A DNA stretch of 64,000 bases from Skeletonema tropicum (taxonomy: Eukaryota; Bacillariophyta; Thalassiosirophyceae; Thalassiosirales; Thalassiosiraceae): positions 1,178,001 through 1,242,000 of the forward strand of contig CM074146.1 in assembly GCA_037178625.1 (NCBI GenBank), in the 5' to 3' direction. Under the pieces are notes generated by a model that was not told where the DNA came from, did not search any database, and saw only the letters and a list, made by a program, of their open reading frames with translations. The first letter of the stretch is position 1. Every line of letters begins with the position of its first letter. Shown piece after piece: positions 56,101-64,000 of the stretch. The translations under genes were made by a program, and so were the position numbers.

Positions 56101-56881
56101 GTTATAGTCATAGTCATAGTACCTAAGTAGGAGTATCACCTTGAGATTCGCGGGTCATTTTTCTTACTACTTACTTACATATATTTTTACTTGAGCCTCC
56201 TTCGGCCTTTGCCTCGGCAGGATCAATTTGAAGTAGAGATTGTGGGTGAAATCACGCTCACAAGCAAACGAAAGTATGGGTATGACAATGGCAAACGCCA
56301 CCTGTTTCTCTGATAAGGAAACTGAAATTGAAACCGATGCCGATGAAACCTACACCTACACCCGCGCGCAAGCGCAAGCGCTATCACAAGTACAAGTAAA
56401 AGTAGATAGATTGGCAGCCCTCCTATCTCATTGGAGTGAAGATTATGCCCAAACATCGACGATGGCTGAGTCCGACGAAGACGAACAGGCCGATACCGAG
56501 ACTGAACTTCAAACTAATCCTAATCCTCTCCGATCCCCGTCAACACATCCAGATCCAGCTCCAGGTCTTCCACTTCCGTCTGGGACTTTAAGTAGACGCA
56601 ATAGCAATAGTTTTCGCAACATCAACATCTTCGCAGCTGCTACTGCTAATATTGATGATGATGAATACGAGGGCGGAACCGGAACTAGTATCAATGGCGA
56701 TGCTGGAAACGGTGGAGATGGAGCAATGGGTTCATTTGCATTCGCTACGGATTCTCTGCCACTGCCGCCTCCACTACCATTCACATTGTATGAACAACAC
56801 CACAATGATCAGAATGGTCCAAGGCATCATGAGACGACGTCAAATGTGTCACCATCATGCGCACGTACAGAATTGCACAGG
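53076..56881. repeat. tandem duplication, right copy
   Basis: Offset of exactly 4607 from 48469-52274. After 56881 it continues into the complete Ser/Pro-rich gene, so the right copy is the one with the native 3' context and the left one has the deletion. Confidence 0.97.
55529..55799 (+). repeat. third LTR copy, by segmental duplication
   Basis: Same as the 3' LTR at 50922-51192, carried along in the tandem duplication; it has no 5' partner of its own. Confidence 0.9.
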
Positions 56882-57100
56882 CATAGGGATAGGGACCCCT
56901 CAGCCTCAGCTCGAGCTTCTTGGGCTGGGGCAGGTGGCATCCCTCCACCTCCACCTCCATTATTATTATTAGTTAATTCGAGGCCCTCCGACCAACAAAA
57001 CCGAGTAGACACAGAGGCAGTAGAGGCGCCATCTATGTCAACGTCAACTTCAAATCAACAGAATGACGACAATACAAGTGCTTTTCTCGGAACGGAATAG
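56276..57100 (+). CDS. Ser/Pro-rich family copy 7, intact long form
   Basis: ATG at 56276 (MGMTMANATCFSDKETEIET). 274 residues and no lesion. The N-terminus differs from copies 2-5 (acidic/Thr-rich instead of MANQ...), but the common blocks follow: QVQVKVDRLAALLSHWSED, TMAESDEDEQADTETE, LPSGTLSRRNSNSFRN, INGDAGNGGDGAMGSFA, TTSNVSPSCARTELHRH, ASWAGAGGIPPPPPP and a Gln/Asn/Ser tail ending LGTE, as in copies 3 and 5. Converges with the ankyrin gene at 57612-58370, the same arrangement as cassette 1 but inverted in the window. Confidence 0.65.
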   Translation: MGMTMANATCFSDKETEIETDADETYTYTRAQAQALSQVQVKVDRLAALLSHWSEDYAQTSTMAESDEDEQADTETELQTNPNPLRSPSTHPDPAPGLPLPSGTLSRRNSNSFRNINIFAAATANIDDDEYEGGTGTSINGDAGNGGDGAMGSFAFATDSLPLPPPLPFTLYEQHHNDQNGPRHHETTSNVSPSCARTELHRHRDRDPSASARASWAGAGGIPPPPPPLLLLVNSRPSDQQNRVDTEAVEAPSMSTSTSNQQNDDNTSAFLGTE

Positions 57101-57611
57101 AGAAGCAAAGGATGAGAGTGAAAGAGCTTCACGTGTGTATAGCCTGTTCCTTGTTAGATCCCCCGTTCTTGCCTTGCTGCCTCGAAAATACGCTTCGCCA
57201 CAGCCGTAGGGGCATATTATTATGCGCTTGGGTAGTAGAGCTTAAAACTACCTAAGATGATATGTTACAATCCATGTCTACTTAGTCCATCAACTCATCA
57301 ACCTATATGTAGATCTTAATTGTACTTGTCTCTTGCAACTTGCTGCGTAGCTTATGCTCTTGCCATCATTGCCATGGTCAAGTTTTGTAGTTGGTCATAT
57401 CCTCTCTTCCGCTTCTTCTAATCTCGACAGTATCTAACAAACACAATGCATCGAATCTTAGCTATAAGCACATAGGGTTCATCATGTGTGCTTTCCAACT
57501 TTCGACAGTCGCCTGGTCGGATGAGGTACTTTGATGATTGAAGCTGGAGATGAAGAGAAAATCATATTTTGGAGCTGGAGCTCTTTCATCGTCGAAAGCA
57601 ATGAAACAGAT
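57101..57611. repeat. shared 3' flank between convergent genes
   Basis: Reverse complement of the flank at 31690-31930 and 36440-36680 (CTACCTAAGATGATATGTTA; TTCGCCACAGCCGTAG). The minus-strand ankyrin 3' exon STSSDQATVESWKAHMM lies at about 57590-57480. Confidence 0.75.
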
Positions 57612-58370
57612 TCAATGAATATTGCGTAATTCTTCAGATGATTCAAAGCAATTGGGAAAATCATCGGGTGTGCTTGATACTCGTCTTCTTTTGTTTGTTC
57701 CAGAATCGGGACTATCACTTGAAGGTCGAGCACGTGCACGTGCCTTATTTGATTTCCTAGCTGCGGATTGCAGTAGCTTCACAGTCTTCAACGATGCATC
57801 ACAAATGATTGCATGCTCCAGTGGACTCATTTCGTCACAGTCTTCTATTGCAGCAGCATTCATTGACTCTGATAATAAAGCAACAACAGCGTCATGCTTC
57901 GGGCCTTTTCGATGCCGAGGCGTAGATGATGGGTGGTCATCGCTTGCAAAGAGGACAAAAGATGTATCACATATGAAATGTAACGGGGTCCTTCCACCCT
58001 CGTCCTGGACATCGCATGCAGCTGGATACGTACGAGCGATGAGCTTCAGTAGCAGTGGACAGGCTCGAGAGCCAGCTGCGATGTGGAGAGGAGTCCGACC
58101 GAGGCCATCTTTCGCCGCTAGCAGTTCAGGACAAAGCTTGATGATATTGGCGACAACATCATATGGAGGATTTTCTCTCGCAATAGCATGTAGAAGCGTC
58201 ATACCATTGAGTTTATGCTTGGAGTACGAAGAGACAGCACTAGCCGTTGCGCGGAAACAATCTGGGCTTGAAACCTTCATGAGTGTTCGGATCATCTTCC
58301 AATCCTGAGACTTGACAAGTCCGAGTAGGATTGCAACAGGATTTAGAAGTTGGAAGTTGGAACTTGACAT
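57612..58370 (-). CDS. ankyrin-repeat protein, cassette copy 3, intact
   Basis: ATG at 58370, 252 residues with no lesion, so this is the reference for the family. Four ankyrin-like units: MTLLHAIARENPPYDVVANI, GRTPLHIAAGSRACPLLLKL, GRTPLHFICD with a loop that contains SSTPRHRKGPKHD, and MSPLEHAIICDASLKTVKLL. The tail ARKSNKARARARPSS...NKRRRVSSTPDDF holds a likely bipartite nuclear-localisation signal. The N-terminus MSSSNFQLLNPVAILLGLVK is amphipathic. Likely a nuclear protein-binding adaptor; partner unknown, though the convergent Ser/Pro-rich protein is an obvious candidate to test. A downstream exon (SSTSSDQATVESW) may be spliced on. Confidence 0.8.
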   Translation of the reverse strand: MSSSNFQLLNPVAILLGLVKSQDWKMIRTLMKVSSPDCFRATASAVSSYSKHKLNGMTLLHAIARENPPYDVVANIIKLCPELLAAKDGLGRTPLHIAAGSRACPLLLKLIARTYPAACDVQDEGGRTPLHFICDTSFVLFASDDHPSSTPRHRKGPKHDAVVALLSESMNAAAIEDCDEMSPLEHAIICDASLKTVKLLQSAARKSNKARARARPSSDSPDSGTNKRRRVSSTPDDFPNCFESSEELRNIH

Positions 58371-59279
58371 TTTCGCGCTAGTCCTGCTATAATGCTGCGC
58401 TGCTTCACAATCACAACACTTGCTCTTGCAATGTTGTTGGTCTGGGCTTGTTGGTTTCGTTGCGTTCAGGCCTTTCCTTACGGTGATGAACGCAGAACGC
58501 AGACGCCGAAAGAAAGCAAGAGCTGACTTGTCATCTTGGGCGAAGAGGCCTCGCCTGCTTCAAGCCAGGGTACATGAAAGGAATGAAGTCAAACGTGTGA
58601 GCGAGATAGGCATTTGGCATTTTCTCAGTGTCTCTCTTCAGCTGCCGGTACTTATCGCTTTTACATACGGCACTCAATGTTCCCTTGTTCATTTAGAACC
58701 GTTTCAAATCTTTTAGATTGTAAAACTCCCATCCCGCCCGGTGCGCGCGTCCCACACCCTACCAGGATCTTCAGACGCCTGTCTGAGTCACGGCTTCCAG
58801 TCACGGCTTCCCAAAGAGTTCACCTTTCTCTCAGAGGTACTATTATCTCTAGAGTGTAGGGGTGCGATCTGGGAAATAATAGCTACTGCAGCACATGTTC
58901 GTTATCACTTAGCGTAGTGTCGCCTCTTGAGGGCCCACCAGACGTACTTTAAAATTTCTGTTATATATATACTATTATCTCTAGAGTGTAGAGAGAGATA
59001 GTAGCAAATATCTACAGTCTATCGATTTTTCGGGAGAAGGGATGGAAACGGTTTCGGGAAGGGGTCACCTTCATTTAGTACCATAAGGTACCGTAGGGTC
59101 ATTCCAAGAGCAGCTGTTTTATGGTTCTACCGAGTACAAAAACGTGCATGCAGCTTTTGCAGATCAATTCGCGATGCATCTATTGTAACTGATGCATACT
59201 AATAGAGCGTTCGCTGAGGGAATGCCTAACCTGCACTGCACTTAGGCACTTATTGTTTTGTGTTATCCCGATCGATGCG
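58371..59279. other. leader of ankyrin copy 3 and of the ATPase gene
   Basis: No gene. The left part is the inverted cassette leader (to about 58720). A MITE relic follows at 58755, then CTCTAGAG-type palindromes and a direct repeat TATTATCTCTAGAGTGTAG (58842 and 58972). The sequence from 59174 also occurs at 52275. Confidence 0.65.
58755..58791. mobile_element. relic of the 120-bp MITE family
   Basis: CACCCTACCAGGATCTTC then AGACGCCTGTCTGAGTCAC corresponds, in reverse complement, to the right end of the MITE at 15382-15501 with one internal deletion. Confidence 0.6.
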
Positions 59280-62200
59280 ATGTCTAATGAAAGTAATACA
59301 AAGACAAAGGGAAGTGCTTTTGACTTGAGCATACCACTCTCAGAGTGGATTTCCTTCAAGACGAAAGTTTTTGGTACACAGCAGCCTTCAGGTGGCGAAA
59401 ATCCCGATGATTACATACTTCTAGCTCTGCAGATTGCCACCTCACTTGCAGATCAGATTTGTAAAGCCGAAGAAAAAGATAGTGGTCAATCGCTTATGCT
59501 TATGCCTACGCCGGGCACGCAAGATTGGATAGATAGAATTGTAGTCAGGGCAAATGGTGACGCCAGCAATAACATTCGAGCAGAAGTATTACCGTCTTTA
59601 TTTTCCACTGCGACGGTTAATAATGATTCGAAACAAGCAAGGAATGATGGAATAATATATTCACTCGGGCTTGTCTTTTATGAACTATTCTCAAGGGGGG
59701 AACGGCCGGACGGATCTCAAATTCAAACTGGGGCGACGAATGAATTGAAATTGTTAGAGGGCTTGGATCCACTCCCCTTTGATCAAGGTGACGGAACCAT
59801 TGATCTAGAAGCCTTCAGTGGTGTTGATCTAGATGTCAGTGATCTTCCTGGAAGTGATGATCTCAATAACGGTGATCTTCTCGCAGTGGATGATCTTCAA
59901 GATGACTACAATGATATTTGGGGAAATAATGACATTGAGGGGTCCCTTCAGGGTCAAAATCCAAGGAAGAAAGAATCGGCCAGTAATAAGAATATTTTTT
60001 ATGCAAAGTCGGTGGAGACACTGAAAGATAAAGGAGTTCCCACATCTGTGTGTGATTTGATTTCCAATATGTTGGGTATAACAGATGGCAGACACGGGGG
60101 AGAGGATGCGTATCGATGTATGTCAGATGTGAGGGATGACTTGCAGCTCATGCTTGAGAAACCTTCGATCTATCTCTACGATCAGGATATGAGCAGTTTA
60201 TCAACGACTGGATTGAAATTTGGTGACACTGTCTACGGTAGAAAAGCTGAGCTATCCACTATTATCGATGCCTACCGGCGGTCAGCGGTTGGTGAAAGCG
60301 AGTCGGTAGTTATATCCGGCAAATCAGGAACGGGCAAGTCATTTTTGGCGGTGGAAGTAGGGAAGTATGTGATTTCAAACAGAGGGATCTTTTTAACTGG
60401 AAAGTTCGATCAACTGCAGCAGGGCAAACCATTCAGTGCATTGGCGTCGGCTTTCAACCACTTTTGTGATTATCTGGTACGCGATCGTACCCTTGCTTCA
60501 GTGAGGCAGAAATTGGCCCATCAGGTGCGTCTCACGCTTGGAGGGGATGCATATTACTTGACCAAGCTTATGCCCACTTTGGCAATCATTGTAGGCCTAG
60601 AAGGAATGGGCTGTAATCATGATGAAGACAACGTCAACGCCCAGAAGCGACTTCAAATGCTGTTATGTCAATTTGTGCAAGTGATATCCAATTCATTCGC
60701 TGCTCCTGTAACTTTATTCCTCGATGACTTGCAGTGGGCAGATTCGGCATCTATCGCAGCTGTGAACCAACTCTTACTTGGCGGTAGCCTCAACTCGCAG
60801 AATCAGAATGTACATTTTTTCTTCTTAGGATGTTTCCGGAAAGGAGAGGTTGACGGCGCAGTAAACGATGACGTGATTCCATCAACAATCGTCAAACTTG
60901 ATTCTATTGACGAAGAGACATTGGGAGCGATGGTCTCAGAAACGTTGTGCCTATCGCCGCGTCTGACGCGGACTTTATCGAGTATAATATACCACAAGAC
61001 GAAGGGGAATCCACTTTTCGTTACTCGATTGATGATCTCGCTGAGCAAGGATGGTCTACTACGTCCAAGCTTACGACGGCGACGGTGGGAGTGGGATGAA
61101 GAGAAGATCTTGTGCCAGAAGCTGTCCGACGATGTGGCCGAGTTCCTATCGCGTACGATTTTAGCGTTGCCCAATGATGTGAAATCAACACTGAGCATTT
61201 TGTCTTGTTTTGGGTCATCGGTGAACAGTGCCTTCGTCAAGAAACTTGAGAGGGTTCTCGACAAGAACTTACGTGACGGCATAGAGACAGCTGTCGCCGA
61301 AGGATTACTCGACAAGATAGACGATCAATATCGTTTCAGTCATGACCGCATTCAAGAGGCTTCTTACAACATGATGAACTATCTGGATCGGTGCAGCTTC
61401 CATTTCAGCCATGGTATGGCTTTGGCCCCTTTGAACGATGAAGAGGACGGCTTTCTTTTCACTGCTGTAAATCAACTCAATTTAGCGGGTCCTGAAGCCG
61501 TTGAGCACAAGAGGCAATATGCCATTGTTGCAAATCTCAATCTCAGGGCAGGGAAAGAGGCAATGGAAATGTCCGATTTTGAAGCAGCTTACTCCTATTT
61601 TGATAACGGGATAACGTTTCTGCGGAAGAAGCACTGGGAGGAGCACTACACGTTGAGCTTAGAGTTGTTTAACTTGGCTGCAAACTGTGCCCTCGCTAAT
61701 GGCGATACCATCAGCTTGAAACTTCTATCTCAACAAGTTATGAAAAAGGCCCAGTCATTTGAGGACACACTCAACGTTACATATTTCATTGCATGTTCAC
61801 TGGCATGTTCATCAAGGCTACCAGAATCAATTGAAAAGGGGCTTGATATTTTGTCGCAGCTGGGTATTGATTTGCGAAGGTATGGATCGAGTGTAGAAGC
61901 TTGCGTGAAAGACACGAAAGATCTGCTTTCAGCTTACACTTATGATGAATTATTGAATACCAGAAGAATGACTAACTCAACAATGACGATGGCAATGAAA
62001 TTCCTAGGCAAATTGATGATAGGAATGAGTCTAACTAGGCCTGAATCAGCGCCGTATGTTGCGAAAGAAATTATTGCACTGTCTGTTGAGCACGGCATGA
62101 ATCCTGTGTCTGCATTAGGGTTTGTGCACTTTGGCTCGTATGCAGCAAAGCTTGGAGATATCAGAGGAGGATACAACTACGTGAAACTGGCTTGTTCGTT

Positions 62201-63397
62201 ACTGGACAAATTAGGATCAAGAGAAAATGCTGGTGAGATCATGTTGATACGAACACAAGTCGTATCATACATGGAGCCGCTTCAAGCTACACTTGAATAT
62301 CATAATGAGGGATATGCTGCTGCAATAGCATCTGGTGATATCTTCCAAGCAGCTCTCAACTTGTATACAGGTTATGTGTCGATTTTCTACGCTGGTGTGA
62401 AGTTACAAACAACTAGAGAAAAAGGTGAAGAAGCAATTCACTTCATACGGGAAAGAAAGATTGCGATATTCTTGCTAGACGTACAACTCGTACAGAATTC
62501 TGTATTCAAGTTGATTGGAATGGATGAAGAACCAAAGCAGACTTCGGCCGAGGAAGAGAGCATTGTCGCAACAAAGAACAGCAGCGTCAAGATGACACAC
62601 TTCTTTCAGAAGTCATACATCAGCTTCATGTTTCGATTGTACGATGATACCAAAGACTACGCAGAGAAATTCTTAGATTGCGTCACTAGCAGCGCTTATG
62701 CCAATTTGACAACCTCGCTATCCTTTAGAGTATTTTATATTGGTCTTATTTCATTCTGGTTGGCTAGAAACTCGAGGGATGGAGACCAATGGCACAAAAG
62801 AGGCAACAAATCCAAACTGTCTTTGAGGAAATGGGCAGAAACGTCTCAGTGGACATTTGAGAATAAATGGTACTTGTTGGAGGCAGAGGAAGCATTTTCT
62901 AGCAGCAACTTTGATGACGCTAAAATGTACTATGAGAAGGCTGTGTCATCAGCTAAAGCTCACAAGGTAAGATGAAAAGAATGTGTATGCTTTCACATTG
63001 GCTCATTCCATGGTGTCGTATATTCACTCGCTTTTTCTTTGGTATGTATTGCATTTAGTTCGTACACGAAGAAGCCCTGGCCTGTGAGTTGGCAGCGTAT
63101 TTCTATGTGGATATTGGGGAGGTCAGCATTGCAGCTGATTACTGTTTGCTTGCACATGAAAGGTATCAAGAATGGGTGAGTAGTTCACACTCAAATTGAT
63201 TTCTATCGCTACATCTGTCAATCAATTGTTGATTTTGTCTCACATCTTTGTCGACCTCTTCACAGGGTGCAATTGGGAAGTGCACAAATTTGTTCAAGTT
63301 CTTTGGTAGCATTATGAACGATCGTGTGGGTTCAAGTTCGGCAATCGCTGCTGATGTTCAGTCTGATCTAGCTCACCTACTTGTTGCCCCAGAATAG
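59280..63397 (+). CDS. HstK-like AAA/STAND signalling ATPase with TPR-type helices
   Basis: Exons 59280-62966, 63059-63175 and 63266-63397, all phase 0 with GTAAGA/GTGAGT donors and TTTAG/CACAG acceptors; 1311 residues. Residues about 126-142 (YSLGLVFYELFSRGERP) look like the end of a protein-kinase C-lobe, but no catalytic kinase motif precedes it, so it is at best a pseudokinase remnant. An acidic linker follows. The AAA_16/STAND NTPase has VYGRKAEL, Walker A GKSGTGKS (347-354), Walker B LFLDDLQWAD (about 479-488) and FSHDRIQEASYNM (from 686). The rest is helical TPR-like repeats (FEAAYSYFDNG, FDDAKMYYEKAVSSAK). This order is that of cyanobacterial HstK-type kinases, but the GAF and histidine-kinase parts are absent and the protein ends after FFGSIMNDRV. 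Role in signalling is inferred. Confidence 0.85.
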
Positions 63398-63693
63398 ATT
63401 TCAATGAAGAGAAAGAAGGGTATGTAGCGATTCGCATATCGTCACAACCTCAACATACAAGTATTAGCATGGGATAGGGATATGCTGTATTATATCCAAA
63501 CGAGGCTGAGTCCTGCTTGCATCTTTGCCAATGGAATACATGTCAGGATGTACTGTTCGAGAGAGGTACAATTGTCTACATACCAGTAGCCTGCCTAGAT
63601 TGTAGTTGCAATACCTCTGTGTTTCAGGCGTTGCCTTTAGAGGAGGTTTATTTAGGAACATCATTGAGATTATTGCGAAATTATTACATCTAA

Positions 63694-64000
63694 TTAATCA
63701 CATCCAACCTTACTATCAAAAGAGGATAATGCTAATGCAAATGCCTGGAACGGAGATAGCGGCCACTTGACATCTAGAATGAATTCATCCTTACCTGTTC
63801 GTCCAAACTGAAGGCACATCTCTCCCTGATCGTCTACTAGCTGAAAATTCTTGACCGATGCCATTGTCACTCGCCCATTGAAATTGAGAAAGAAGCGCTC
63901 TAGTGCTTCATCCCACGCCGGTGGTTTGCTCTGCAAGTGAACAAGGAGTTTCTTGTCCTTACTCGACAACTCATCTGCATCAATCTTTTTTAAGTAATCC
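63694..64000 (-). CDS. Tubby-like protein, C-terminal exon, 5' partial
   Basis: The frame runs off the right edge and ends with TAG/TAA at 63694-63696. It carries both Tubby signatures: FNGRVTMASVKNFQLV (motif 1) and QAFALALSSFDSKVGCD (motif 2, at the very C-terminus, as expected). In between is LQFGRTGKDEFILDVKWPLS. The Tubby domain is a beta-barrel around a helix that binds PI(4,5)P2 and links membranes to transport or transcription. The N-terminal part lies outside the window. Confidence 0.93.
   Translation of the reverse strand, partial: DYLKKIDADELSSKDKKLLVHLQSKPPAWDEALERFFLNFNGRVTMASVKNFQLVDDQGEMCLQFGRTGKDEFILDVKWPLSPFQAFALALSSFDSKVGCD

Overview
The window looks like nuclear DNA of a diatom, probably a centric one. 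This is inference from several things seen together: short GT-AG introns (about 85 to 180 bases), MYND zinc-finger proteins of the diatom type, a MYND-aspartyl hydroxylase fusion, an HstK-like AAA/TPR signalling ATPase, a cofactor-independent allantoinase, a Tubby-like protein, and many transposon relics. Genes lie on both strands with no operons. No tRNA, rRNA or CRISPR was seen.

Layout. 0-2 kb: a two-exon MULE-type transposase, cut by the left edge. 2-6.2 kb: gene-poor, with small repeats and hairpins. 6.2-8.2 kb: an OTU-like ORF between two copies of a repeat block. 8.7-9.2 kb: a small hypothetical gene. 9.5-19.4 kb: a mosaic of segmental duplications (MYND gene and its pseudogene, thioredoxin-family gene and a chimeric transposase fragment), a broken Crypton-like recombinase, a 99-bp palindromic array, a 1.6-kb TIR element and two MITEs. 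19.8-25.2 kb: a tandem pair of LRR/coiled-coil genes, each with one frameshift at a different place. 25.9-28 kb: a three-exon MYND-aspartyl/asparaginyl beta-hydroxylase. 28-38.2 kb: repeated rounds of a convergent gene pair, an ankyrin protein facing a Ser/Pro-rich protein with no known relative, in all states of decay. 38.2-39.7 kb: a GNAT acetyltransferase full of Q/N/S tracts. 40.3-41.6 kb: a frameshifted DDE transposase between two minisatellites. 42.1-45.6 kb: allantoinase PuuE and a TauE/SafE-type permease. 45.9-51.2 kb: a 5.3-kb LTR element with target-site duplication but no recognisable gag-pol. 51.7-58.4 kb: a very recent tandem duplication that includes half of that LTR element, two copies of the Ser/Pro-rich gene, a truncated 5' copy of the ATPase gene and an intact ankyrin gene. 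59.3-63.4 kb: the full three-exon ATPase gene. Right edge: the C-terminal exon of a Tubby-like protein.

How it fits together. The housekeeping genes (PuuE, TauE/SafE permease, beta-hydroxylase, GNAT, Trx-like, Tubby) are unrelated in function. The rest is a recombination-prone accessory region. The most distinctive signal is the ankyrin/Ser-Pro-rich convergent cassette, seen at least in part six or seven times and in both orientations. It behaves like a fast-evolving paired gene family that spreads by segmental duplication. Exon boundaries given here are read by eye from splice consensus and frame; they are not confirmed by transcripts.
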